NCBI GenBank assembly: GCA_033064195.1 | Contig: JARBJD010000059.1 | Span: 247,879 to 311,878 of the forward strand | Length of the DNA: 64,000 nt | From: Blattamonas nauphoetae | Lineage: Eukaryota > Preaxostyla > Oxymonadida | Reading direction: 5' to 3' | Shown: positions 41,885 through 53,574 of the stretch, one piece after another | Layout: each line of letters opens with the position of its first letter | How positions within the stretch are numbered: position 1 is the first letter of the stretch | Made by a program: the position numbers and the translations under genes | The notes under the pieces: model-generated | What the model was told of the DNA's origin: nothing | Database searches by the model: none | The model's input: the letters and a program-made list of their open reading frames with translations, nothing else

Positions 41885-43735
41885 CCTCCTTCTTCTCTTC
41901 CACTATCAGCTCAATAGAAAGTGCTCTCCCACTTTTCACAGCTTGTTCTTCATCTTCACTTTCCACTGTCACATCACAACCACCTCGTCCATCTCCACTC
42001 GCATCTACCGAGCCAACTTCACAGTCATCTTCGGTTCCTCACTGAATAGTTCTTCTCCCTCCCTCTATCCATCAGTACGCAGCTCCTGATATGAGCTCAC
42101 AACACGCTGCCCCGATCCAACCAACTCGACTCCATACGAGCTCACCAGCCCCATCTCCTCTGTCTTCTCACTCCCTCCCACTTCCATGTCTTCCAACTAG
42201 CGAATCGTCTTCTTCCGCTTTCGCTCTGCTTCTGATCGTTCCTGCACTCGTCGGTTTGCTTCCGTCGTCTGCGTTCGCACTAGGAACTCCCCGTCCTTCC
42301 TGTCCTCATCCTTCCTCTTCGTCAGCTCCTTCGTTTCTTCACCCAGCGTGATTACCAGCTTCGCTCCCGTATCCAGCTGCTCCAGCAGTTTCAGTTCCTT
42401 CCGCTCGCATTCTCGCTGCGTCTCGATCAGCAGCAGATGCTACGTGACAAGAAATCGACATCGCTCCGACAGAGTCGCTCCTTCGCACGCTGTCAGGCTC
42501 CGAAGTTCATCCATTCCATCCATATCCTGTTGGAGCGACACCAAATTCGACTTCACACCATCCTCTAACCAATCCCTCTCCCGTGTCCTGTTCTTGTCCA
42601 GCAGCTCCTTCAGCGAAAACAGAAGCAGAAGCGAGCAGGAAGTGCGAGCAATCGTTGAATCTGAAGTCCACCGTCTGCAGACACGTGTTCGTCCGCAGTG
42701 TCGAGATCAGCGAGTTCACAGTGTTGTTCAAGTCATTCGATGCCACGTTCATGTGCCGCAGTCTCTCGTTCGTGGCCAGTTCTCCACTCAGTGCCATCCC
42801 TCCCTTGTCTTTCATCCTGTTCGATGAAATGTTTAGATGCGTCAGCTGGCAGATCTTGTTTGACAGGAACGCATTCGCAAGGCCTTCCGCTCCCTCGTTC
42901 TACAGGTTGTTGTGTGACAGATTAAATCGTTCGATCGTCGTGTTCCACGCAAACGCCTCGCACACATCCTTCCCCGCCACGTTCCCGATTTTGCAGTTGT
43001 TCAGTGTTAGTGTTGTGATTGTCTTATTCGTTCTGATCATTTCAGCTCTTTGCTTGGCCTCCCCCATCCAAGCTTTGTTGTTCGACAGATCCACTGTCGT
43101 CAAGAACCTATTTTTCATCAACACCACTGCAAACACTTTCATTCCGCGCTCTGTGATAATAAATCTGGCCAGAGTGATGTACAAGAGGCACGACAGTTTC
43201 AGCGCCGCAATGTCTTCGTCTTCCGTGTCTTCTTCGTCGTTTTCTTCGATCGGCACAAAAGCCTCTTCGATCACCTCCGCAACTGTTCTTTCGTTCACTC
43301 CACCGCACAGAGAGAGTCTCTCCTTTTGTTTTGGCTTCTTTTGTCGTTGGATAATCAGTGGCGGATGAAGTGCTTCGTAAATTGAGTCCAGCTCCATGTT
43401 CAGCATCTCTTTCAGCTCTTCCTCGATTTATTTCGACTTCTTTTCTTCTTCTTCCTCGTCCATCATCAGTGAAGCAGTCGGGGACGGATCTGCTTCCTAT
43501 TTCGCATTACCAATGTCTTTGTCCAGCGACAGTCCCTTCTTCTCCATCTGCTTTCGCTTCTTCTCTTTTATCTCTTGTTGCTTCTTCTCAATTCCATCAA
43601 CACTCTCTTCTGGTGCTTCAAAACGGCCTCGAGCAATTTAAGACACATCCTTGTCACCAATCGAGTTTCCACGAAAAGTGAGGTATCGTAATGACGAATA
43701 GGAAAGTATCGAGTCCATCATTGTAGCAACATCAT
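41885..43735 (-). pseudogene. Leucine-rich-repeat (RNase-inhibitor type) gene with coiled-coil tail, broken
   Basis: Reading from 43735 down: an LRR unit (LRYLTFRGNSIGDKDVS), an acidic/Lys coiled coil (EIKEKKRKQMEKKGLSLDKD), a second LRR block (LTTVDLSNNKA, TLTLNNCKIGNVAGKDVCEAF, FNLSHNNL, GAEGLANAF, HLNISSNRMKDKGGMALSGE), then a coiled coil (ELLDKNRTRERDWLEDGVK, ETQRECERKELKLLEQL) and an acidic end. In-frame stops lie at 43638 (TAA), 43497 (TAG), 43428 (TAA), 42900, 42440, 42197 and 42065 (all TAG). One base-level frame change near 42600 and another near 42040 are needed. Apart from these breaks the protein text is very well preserved. Such NLRC3/T-LRR-like proteins act in protein binding. 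Confidence 0.7.
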
Positions 43736-44739
43736 GCCCAAATGAACTGTTTGAGAAAAAAGCACATGATTCTGGGCCGATCTCGTGAGAACATGTCCTT
43801 TGAAATGGATGTTGAAGAATTCGGAAGAACAGGAGTATTTTAATATGAACAGTTTGAGAAAGAGAGAATAGAGTCCTAGGAAGATCAAATGGAAAAGAAA
43901 GGGAGATTTGATCCAGTTTTCATCGGGATCCTTCGATCTAATGTCACCCATATTTCGAAAACTCTCGGTCACTGACCGTCAGTACTTTTTGTGAAAAAGT
44001 GACCGGTCACCCCCGGTCAGTCCAGTATAATTTTAATTAATTGCTAGACGAAAAAAATCCTAAAGAGTGAGAAAATGAGAGATAAACAAAATTGACTGGT
44101 TTCTTGATGCTATCAACAAAATCATAAAATGAACCGTCGAATCATGTTCATTCACGACACCTCCTCGACTATGCAAAGTTTGAAAAAAGTGGTACGGAGG
44201 CTGGTTTCTGCAAGTTTTCAAAAATTTTCTCCCACATTCACTCGATTAATCCTTCTTCTTCTGATATCGTCTCTGTCAAACCGAATCGAACAACCTCCTC
44301 AAAGTTCATGGTTGGTTCGCATTGATTGTCGGTTCGTAGAGAGATATGAACCAGACATTGCTCAAATTCGGAGAAAAAAGAGGCGATCATCACCCATTAG
44401 CACCAATTTCAAGTCATGACGATAATTGAAACAGGACTCGAAGTGAACTCTGAGAGTGAGATAGATTTGTCTCCAAAAAAGGCTCGATAAGCGGGAGATG
44501 GCAGCGAGACGGATGGGATGGCCGCTTCAAGTCGTTGCAGGAACATCTAGTAACGTAAATTAGGTAGGAAATCGTTTCTTTGTTCCTCCTTTTCATCTTT
44601 TTGCATTTTGTGTTGATCAATTCGTCTTTCCTGGTTTCTCTGATCGTAATTGACATCATGCTCTTTTGAAGGTCTGAATCGACGCGAAATCTATTTCTGG
44701 AACCGCTCTGCCCTTCTGAGCGGAAGTTCGTGCGTATTG

Positions 44740-46000
44740 CTCGGTCTTCAACAACACGTAAAGAGGACATAATGTCGAATGAAGTCAAAACACGATAAAA
44801 CCGACATCTTCTCTCCGTTCCATCGAATGCACCCTTCGTCGAGAGTTAAATTCAGAGAAAAACATTCTGTTGTTTTTGTGGAAAACATATAGTTCTTAGA
44901 AACATGATGAAAGAAGGGAGAAATGGCGATACAACAAGAGAAGGATCCGCAGCGAGTTTTTGATACCCCACGAGGCCCTTGAAGAGCCGCGTGGACAATG
45001 ATGTCCATCACCAATAGTGATTTCCGTTTGTATCGACATCAAGATTGGTACTTCAAGTGGGGAAGAGGGAAGGAGGAATGAAGATTGATCGTCAGTAGAT
45101 GGGATGGATAGGGTTTGATGTCTGCTCATGCCCTGTCGATCTGGACAAATCAACGGTACTTCACATTTGATGTTGCTTCCATGTCCATTTTCAGTGTCGC
45201 CAAGCGTTGCGGCAACAGATTCTGAAGTGACTGTTTTCGAGGTTCAGCTGTGGGAGCTGTGTTCTGGCACTAAGACCTCACGGCAGCATCAAGAATAGGG
45301 TGCGCATTGTGGAGAAATATGAATCAGAAATTGGTCAAATTCGGAGAAGAAAAGGCGATCAACATCAGTTAATCCCAAGTTCAGGTCATGACGATGTTTG
45401 AGACAGTACACGAAGTGGACCCTGAGAGTGAGATAGATTTGTCTCCACAAACATCTCGACAAGCTGGTGATGGCAGCGAGACGGTTGGGACGGCGGATTT
45501 AAGTCGGTGGAGGATAAAGGCGAGAGACCACGATAACCAGAAAGATTGGAGATGGCTAATCCTGACAACAGGATATCTCCAGAAATTCCTTTTCATTGGT
45601 GAAGAAATCCCGATGATTGGATCTTGTGGAACCAGCGGAAGTAAATCGACTCTTTGGTCAAGATCGACAGTCATGCAGTCATTACATGAGCTATTGAGAC
45701 ATGAGATCAATCATATCATACCTCCAGTAAATCTGAACGATCAGGCAGAGCAATCCGAGTCTTATATCTCGAGTTGTAAGAGAAGCTAATCCCAAACTCT
45801 GAATAACCTTCACTAAACACGTCCAATTCAACGCTCGTCGTATCTCCAACAATTCGTGGCGCTCTGGGAGACCACTCCGACATCCGGGACTGCTTCGGAG
45901 ACCCGCAGGCATTTTGTGATTTCTGCCGCTAATACTCTGATATGACACACTTCACTCCTCCAAAGCGTCTCCCGTACTTCCTTACATTGTTTGATCTGAT
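44740..46000. repeat. Diverged first copy of the 2.5-kb repeat family
   Basis: 44800-45150 matches 48300-48600 and 50836-51100 in order (ACATGATGAAAGAAGGGAGAA, then TTCAAGTGGGGAAGAGGGAA). 45390-46000 matches 48860-49440 and 51380-51950 with many substitutions. A further partial match begins at about 44400. The repeat has no intact ORF. Confidence 0.6.
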
Positions 46001-46453
46001 GGCGATCTCAATTGACCGAAAATCTGTCGAATGTGCTGCCGAAGAGTTTTTCTGGTACCATCCAGCACCTGTTCGAAAAGTGTAGAATTCAACCTGGTCT
46101 TGTCAGCGTCAAAATGGTTGAAGAAGAGAATTCCGGTCCACGATATCGTCAATACAGGAGGAGTGTCTCATCGAGACAGAATTGAAAAAAGTCATCTCGC
46201 GGTTTCAGCATTCATCCAATCACCCCAGGATTTGAGATGATACGAAAGAGAGAGCGTGGTGTCAGATATTCGCCGGGAGCGTGTCGCCGCTACCATCTAT
46301 CTCTCCTTCATGTCGGGATTCCCCTCTCACCAAACATTCATCACCTGAGTCACCTCTTTGACTTTCAATGTTGAAATCTTTCAATCTTGTTCGATGAGCT
46401 GGTGCAACTCCTGAATCGACTCTCGAAATGTGGGACATCGAAAATCAAGAGAA

Positions 46454-47539
46454 ATGTTCTTCCTCTTTGCCCTTCTCTCTGCTTCAAGCTTCCGCAGTCC
46501 AAACAATGCTGGAGATCTCCCAACCAAAGTTGAACTGATTGATCAAGATCCAGAAGCCAAGACAGCCAAATTGGTCCTCACGTATCCTGGAACCGACGCG
46601 ATTGACGTTAAAACAACTCTGACCCTCGTCTTCACAGAACAACCAGCTGCTACTCCTCCTGTGACTGCTCAAGTTAGTGTCGCTGCTGGTGTCACAATTG
46701 GTGCATCAAATAAACTCACAATCCCAGTCACTGATCTCGGAACGACTCTGAAGTACGGAACAACATACAAGCTCACAACATGCACCTACAACAGCACAAG
46801 CCCAGCAGGCACCATGCCAGCTGACACGATTGTTGTATCTGGGAAACAGCTCACCATCACACTGACTGCAACAACCAAGACAAAATACTCCCTCAAGTGT
46901 GAAGTCAAAGCCAATGTCGACGAAGCACTCACACTTCCCATCAAGTTCACAGCAGGTGAAACCGTTATCGCACCAGTTGTCACCATCGCTGCTGCATCCA
47001 AAGCTCAGACAGTCGATCTCGATATTGTGACCACAGCTGCTGATGGAAAGTTCCTCGCTGGAACAGCTTACACCATCTCATGCAAAGACTTCACTCCAAG
47101 CGAGACCACCTTCACCCCCGCCGACAACAGCAAGCTGACTGGAGAATCAGCTCTCGCCAAAGAAGGAGAGAAGGAAGACGGAGCAAAGGACAAGGTCACA
47201 GTCACTCTCCGCAACGCCCTCCTCCCAGTTGAAACCGCTCTCCCCGAGAACTACACCCAGAAGCTCACTCTCAAGGACACCGCCGCTCCAGCCACAGCCA
47301 ACGACGAACGTATTCTTGACAAGAGCGAGACCTTCAAGTGGACCCACGCTGCCGGCTCTGTTGCTGTTGAGTATCTGTTCAAGGACTGCCCCATCAAGAA
47401 GGGCAGCACTGTCACTGCCACCCTCGTCATCTCGACCGACCTCACCTTCACTGACCAGCCAATCACCTATGCTGCCGGTGCCAAGAGCGTTGCTTCTGTT
47501 GTTGCTGCCCTCTTCGCCGTTCTTTCCCTCGTTTTCTAA
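46454..47539 (+). CDS. Secreted GPI-anchored surface protein with Ig-like repeats
   Basis: 361 aa from the ATG at 46454, chosen because it places a signal peptide first (MFFLFALLSASSFRS); a GTG eight codons earlier is not needed. The body is Thr/Ala/Val/Lys-rich and made of beta strands in about three repeated Ig- or fibronectin-like units of about 100 residues (LTYPGTDAIDVKTTLTLVF, TATTKTKYSLKCEVK, KDKVTVTLRNALLP), each with one or two cysteines. The end is AAGAKSVASVVAALFAVLSLVF: small residues, a spacer and a hydrophobic tail, a GPI-attachment signal. It stops at TAA. Codon use is cleaner than its decayed surroundings. Function unknown; probably a cell-surface coat protein. Confidence 0.75.
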   Translation: MFFLFALLSASSFRSPNNAGDLPTKVELIDQDPEAKTAKLVLTYPGTDAIDVKTTLTLVFTEQPAATPPVTAQVSVAAGVTIGASNKLTIPVTDLGTTLKYGTTYKLTTCTYNSTSPAGTMPADTIVVSGKQLTITLTATTKTKYSLKCEVKANVDEALTLPIKFTAGETVIAPVVTIAAASKAQTVDLDIVTTAADGKFLAGTAYTISCKDFTPSETTFTPADNSKLTGESALAKEGEKEDGAKDKVTVTLRNALLPVETALPENYTQKLTLKDTAAPATANDERILDKSETFKWTHAAGSVAVEYLFKDCPIKKGSTVTATLVISTDLTFTDQPITYAAGAKSVASVVAALFAVLSLVF

Positions 47540-48320
47540 GCAATTGGGAGACTTGACATGAGAACATTCTCATTTGGAATGACCTGAACTGGTCATCAGC
47601 CAGGATTACACTTCATCATCTTTGGAATCGAATTAAAGTTGTTTGATGAAAATAGTGTGGAGTTTGTAACAAAGTCTGAGAAGGTCATTTGAATGTAACC
47701 CATTGTTCAAATAAAAATAAATGACAATACTCGTCGGGGATCGTCCAAATGTATTTCTGTTGCCCTATGACATTTCTATTCGATCTTTTGACAGTTCTTT
47801 TTCCTCAATGATCATTCTGAATCGCGTTTTTCTCCATTCTGCTACTTCAACTCAGACTCGTCACTGTTAGAAAATAGTCACGCTTCAACACGATCACACG
47901 TTACTCTCCTCCAATCATGTACAGCACCGTGGATTTCTTTCAACCATCATGCTTCAACCTCGAACTAGCTTTGCCCTTTTGAAGAAGCGACACTCCATCC
48001 TCTTCTGTGATTCTCGAGGACTTAATACGTCGACTGGCGTTAGATGGCATCGATCTACACAGTGAGAACTCGAGATTTTCAGAACCAAACAGCCGAATCA
48101 CAATCATCATGAAGGAATCTTCTCCCAGAAATGAAATATGAAAACAAAATGCCTCAATGGCTTCCCTCCATCCACCATTGACCATCATGGTGTGTTTTTT
48201 AATCTATTTGATCCGTTCTATGTTGTCTTTCAAACTCGAAAGAATGACATCAAACGCCACACCTTCGATACTTTATTCTGAGAGATCCATCCGTTTCAGA
48301 GAAAAACATTCGATCGTTTT
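47540..48320. other. Spacer, no gene seen
   Basis: 3' flank of the surface-protein gene, then AT-rich sequence without coding-like frames up to the repeat copy at about 48321. Confidence 0.35.
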
Positions 48321-50240
48321 TGTGTTGTTTTTCAAAACCGTATTTCCGTTGAAACATGATAAAAGAAGGGAGAAAGGACAGAATCACGAGACAAAGATGA
48401 ACTGACTTTTCGGGAATTTTACGATGCCGTCGAAGAACGACGTGGACGAAGATGTCCACCATGAGGATTGACTTCTGCTTGAATGGACAACAAGATGGTT
48501 CCTTCAAGTGGGGAAGAGGGAAGGAGGAATGAAGAGTGATTGTCAGCAAATGGTATGAACGGAGTGGATGTCGATGTATGCGCTGTAAATCTTGACATAT
48601 CGACGGAGTTTCACATTTGATGAAGTTTTCGTGTCCATTTTCAGTTTCGATAAGCGTTGCGGCAACAGATTCAGGAATGACAGGTTTGGAGGTTCAGCTG
48701 TGGGAGCTGTGTTCTGGCACTAATACCTGACGGCAGCATCAAGAATAGGGTGCGCATTGTGGAGAAATATCAACCAGACATTGCTCAAAATCGGAGAAAA
48801 ATGAGGCGATCATCTCAGCCAAAATCCAATTGTGGTAATTCAGACTCTGGCGAATTCATAAGAAATACAGTCTGAGAATGAGATAGATTTGTCTCCACAA
48901 CCATCTCGATAAGCGGGAAATTGCAGCGAGACGACTGGGATGGCGGATTCAAGTCGGTGGAGGATAAAGTCGAGATTTAGAGAGTCTAGAGATCAAAAAT
49001 CCCGTTAATGTCATATCTCCAGAAATTCCTAGCCGTGGGGGAGGAAATTCCGACGAAGGGATTGTGTGGAATCAGCGGGAGACAATCGACTATTCGGTCA
49101 AGATCCACAGCGGTGTCGCAATCACGTGAGTGTTTATGACGTGAGAGCAGTCAAATCATACCTCCAACAAATCTCGACGGTATGTCTGAGCAGTCCGAGT
49201 CTTATATCGTGAGTTTTCGTTGAATCTTTCAACCCGCTCTGAATAACCTCCATTTGCCACGTCCAATTCAACAACAGTCGTATCTCCAACAATTCCTGGC
49301 GCTCTGTGAGAACACTCCGACATCTGACACTGCATCTGAGCCCCGCTGGCCTTTTCTTCAGTTTGACGCTAATGCTCTGTTATCACCAATCTCACTCCTC
49401 CACAACATCTCCCGTCCCTTCAAACATTGCTTGGTCTGATCGCGATATCTGTCGACTTTGTACTTGTAGAATGTGCCTCCGAACACTCTTCCAAGCTTCA
49501 TGATCCCTTTCCATCGCGGCTATTCGTGAATGAAGAGCGACACGACTGACGATTTCTGGCTGGATGCAGCTCGTGAGCAAGATAGTTCGCAGATCTTCAC
49601 GACTTTGGTGAATTTCTGATCAGGATTCAACTTTTCTTGGGTCCGATCTCACTCTCATTTTCTGTTTTCTGATGTCGTCTCTGACATTCCTGAGATTTTA
49701 TCATTACACTCTCCATTTTTGATATCTGACCATATCTTCTGATCCCGTGAACCCACCTGTTCCTCTGAAATCACTTCTGTCTCAATCACTTTGAACTGAC
49801 CACTTCTGAACTTGGGCGAAGTCTCAGTACCAACCCTTACTCCCTTTAGCGATATTCACGTCCAATCTCCAACTATAATATTGACTGTGGTGACTTATCT
49901 GGCAAGACCCCTGGAAGAAACAAGGTTGTCCAAGTCTTTGAACAATCCAGATGCAAAGAATGCTGTGCATGCTTTTCGAATTAAGAAGGACCTTCCCAGT
50001 TGATGAAGCCGGGTCATTCTTAGCTTGACAGATCTTCTGAAGTCGAGGAATCTAAAATTAACAAAATGCACGTCACGCCCGAACCCTTTTGCTGAATCGC
50101 CAGGCTCGAAACTGTCCCTAACAGCGAGAACACTGACCGGGCAGACTTACCAATCCAGCGATTAGCTGATCCTCTTCGTGGATATCGAGCTGAGCATTGT
50201 CACAAACGCGTTGTGAAGATCCAAGCATGTCCAATTTTGT
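48321..50240. repeat. 2.5-kb tandem repeat, copy A
   Basis: Three stretches match copy B at a constant offset of about 2510 bases: 48321-48580, 48840-49655 (nearly identical) and 49700-50240. A 61-codon frame at 49254-49439 (LCENTPTSDTASEPRWPFL) is identical in copy B but for one residue. No complete gene is visible; the sequence looks like a decayed, duplicated segment. Confidence 0.7.
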
Positions 50241-50835
50241 CGACCAGGACACCGACCAGATTGTCGGACGGGAGACCAGAATCTTCGGAAAGCGGCAGCC
50301 CCGCGTTTTGAAGGCCGTCGAAGTGGAGGAAGGGGCAGATGGTGGAAATGATGATTGTTTGCTCGTCGCAACAGTGTTATCTGAGCTTTCACGTCATTGT
50401 CAAAGTTGCGCAGTCCAAAAACATTCCAGTTTTTGAGATTGCAAATACTCTCTCCTGCTGTCTCCATTTTCAGCTGTCCAAAACAGTCGCTGCTGTTTCA
50501 ACGAGCTCCACAACAGCTCCCGCCACCACCATCCTCCATTCACACCATTCCACACCAAATCACTCCCACAGACCTTCATCACAGCGTCGGCCACTGTCAC
50601 GATGCTCCACATCCACTTCACTTGAATCGCCCGTTCAGTTGGACTTCACCTTCTTCTGTGTTGATGAATGGCTGCATGAATCGACAGTTATAAGAAGACA
50701 TTGATTGGTGCACTGGTGAATGGACATTGATCTGCCCCAACGAGAAACGAGGCCTCTTTGCGAAGATGACTCTCTTTTTCCTCGTTCCACCGTATTCACC
50801 CTTCATTTCACTCTAAATTCGGACTATCTCAATTT

Positions 50836-52750
50836 GGTGTTGTTTTTGAAAACAGAACTTCCGTGGAAACATGATGAAAGAAGGGAGAAAGGACAGAATC
50901 ACGAGACAAAGATGAACTGACTTTTCGGGAATTTTACGATGCCGTCGAAGAACGACGTGGACGAAGATGTCCACCATGAGGATTGACTTCTGCTTGAATG
51001 GACAACAAGATGGTTCCTTCAAGTGGGGAAGAGGGAAGGAGGAATGAAGAGTGATTGCCACCAAATGGGATGAATAGAGTGGATGTCGATGTATGTATTG
51101 TCGATCTTGACATACAGACAGCACTTCGCATTTGATGAAGAGTTCATGATCAAATCTAGCTTAGTCAACCGAGGAGGCGACAGTTTCGGGAATGACTGTT
51201 TTGGACGACCTGCTGTGGATTGTATGTCTGGACTAGAACAAAGTGTGGTGATACTAGCAACTTTGTGTGTTGAGGGGATGTAGGGACCCAGTATTGTTCA
51301 AATTTGCTGAGAAACAAGGCGATCATCACAGCTTAACTCAAATTGTGGTAATTCAGACTCTGGCGAATTCATAAGAAATAAAGTCTGAGAATGAGATGTT
51401 CTTGTCTCCCAGTCTGCCTTGATGAGCAGAAAGAGGTCGCGAGACGGGTGGGATGGCCAATTGAAGTTGGAGTCGATTCACCACGATAACCAGAAAGACC
51501 TGAGATGGCTGATCCTGTCAACAGGATATCTCCAGAAATTCCTAGCCGTGGGGGAGGAAATTCCGACGAAGGGATTGTGTGGAATCAGCGGGAGACAATC
51601 GACTATTCGGTCAAGATCCACAGCGGTGTCGCAATCACGTGAGTGTTTATGACGTGAGAGCAGTCAAATCATACCTCCAACAAATCTCGACGGTATGTCT
51701 GAGCAGTCCGAGTCTTATATCGTGAGTTTTCGTTGAATCTTTCAACCCGCTCTGAATAACCTCCATTTGCCACGTCCAATTCAACAACAGTCGTATCTCC
51801 AACAATTCCTGGCGCTCTGTGAGAACACTCCGACATCTGACACTGCATCTGAGCCCCGCTGGCCTTTTCTTCAGTTTGACGCTAATGCTCTGTTATCACC
51901 AATCTCACTCCTCCACAGCATCTCCCGTCCCTTCAAACATTGCTTGGTCTGATCGCGATATCTGTCGACTTTGTACTTGTAGAATGTGCCTCCGAACACT
52001 CTTCCAAGCTTCATGATCCCTTTCCATCGCGGCTATTCGTGAATGAAGAGCGACACGACTGACGATTTCTGGCTGGATGCAGCTCGTGAGCAAGATAGTT
52101 CGCAGATCTTCACGACTTTGGTGAATTTCTGATCAGGATTCAACTTTTCTTGGGTCCGATCTGAGTCTATCTTTCGTCTATCTGATCTATTTTTCGACCT
52201 ACCTGAAGTACAATCCTTACACTCTCCATTTTTGATATCTGACCATATCTTCTGATCCCATGAACCCACCTTTTCCTCAAAAATCACCACTCTCTTAGTC
52301 GCTTCGAACTGACCGCTTCTGAATGTGCGTGAAGTGCCAGTGCCAACCCATACTCCCTTTAGCGATATTCACGTCCAATCTCCCACTCTATGATTGACTG
52401 TGGTGACATATCTTGCAAACCCCTGGCAGAATCAAAGACACGCGTGTATTCAGACTATCCAGTTGCATATACTGCTGCACGTGCTTTTCGAATTAAGAAT
52501 AACCTTCAGAGTTGATGACGCAGGATCATTCTCAACTTGAAAGGTGGTCTGAAGCCGAGGAATCTGACATTTACGAAATCAGCACCACGCCCGAACCCTT
52601 TCGCTGAATCACCTGGCTCGAAACCGTCCTTACTAGCAAGAACACTAAACAAGCAGAATTGCCAACGCAGCGATTAGCTGATCCTCTTCGTGGATGTCGA
52701 GCTGAGCATTGTCCCAAACTCTTTGTGAAGATCCAAGCATGTCCAATTTG
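50836..52750. repeat. 2.5-kb tandem repeat, copy B
   Basis: Same order of blocks as copy A: 50836-51095, 51330-52175 and 52228-52745. Between copies, at 50240-50835, is non-shared sequence. The right end abuts a fragment of the helical-repeat family at about 52780. Confidence 0.7.
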
Positions 52751-52779
52751 GTCACCCACCGCGCAGTCCCATGAACACA

Positions 52780-53102
52780 CAACAAACTTTATTCTCTCTC
52801 TCCCGATATGCCATCTGTTTGTTGGCTCGCTGGACCTCTTCACAACCGACTCGATCGTTCACTTCTTTCTTGACGCACTGTGGGAAGGTGTGTCAGAATG
52901 GAGGAGAGGCACAGACGATGTGAAGGCGAGAGGCGCAGAAATCCTTCGTTTGATGGCGGAAGAAGGTCTGACAGATAAACTGGAGCAGACATCATTCACA
53001 ACTCACAAACAGTCTCCTCTTGCGACATCAGCCGAAATGACTCGTCTCTTCCACCAGGATCTTGGACTGAATTATCCAAGGGGGGAACGCCTCCCTGTTT
53101 AA
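52780..53102 (+). pseudogene. C-terminal fragment of a helical-repeat family gene
   Basis: The frame ends HFFLDALWEGVSEWRRGT, VKARGAEILRLMAEEGLTDK, then a short tail and TAA. The segment before the tail resembles the C-terminal end of the other family members (compare MLRKEGWDDAVE at 24.4 kb and YYLEEGWQDALE at 20.7 kb). Upstream sequence belongs to the tandem repeat, so only the last 100 codons or so survive. Confidence 0.45.
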
Positions 53103-53574
53103 GCCCTGTCTCATCTCACAGTGTCACACCACAAAAGCCACTTTGTCTGCTAATTCGTTGATGCAATTGAGGAAATAAGGGTGAAATCAACTCGAAACCA
53201 TGACCTATACAATTTCAAGTGTGACTCGTAGCAGGTCGACGTGTCGATGGGATGAAGTCACGAGAGGACCGAACAGATGGGTCAGATCAAAATTGTTTCG
53301 ATATTTCAACAGGTACTAGCCTATTTGAACCTGTTCACCTCCTCAAATGGAAGAAGAAGATAACCCTTTATTTGAGGAATAAGAAAATCTTCTCGCTCAT
53401 GCGGAGGACGAGCAAACAGTCACTCACTTTCTCCATTCAAGGCTTCTCGTCTGAAGCCAGTCGACGCTGAGCGGTCGCTCCATCTACTTCCCCGAAGGAC
53501 ACAACGACAATTTCGATGGTTTTCGTGGTGTTGTGATCGTCGTTTCTGTGATTTGGATTGGTCAGTGAACTGTC

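Noticed and set aside
42583-43368. 261-codon plus-strand ORF
   Set aside because: Antisense to the LRR pseudogene. The minus strand has clear LRR motifs, the plus frame none.
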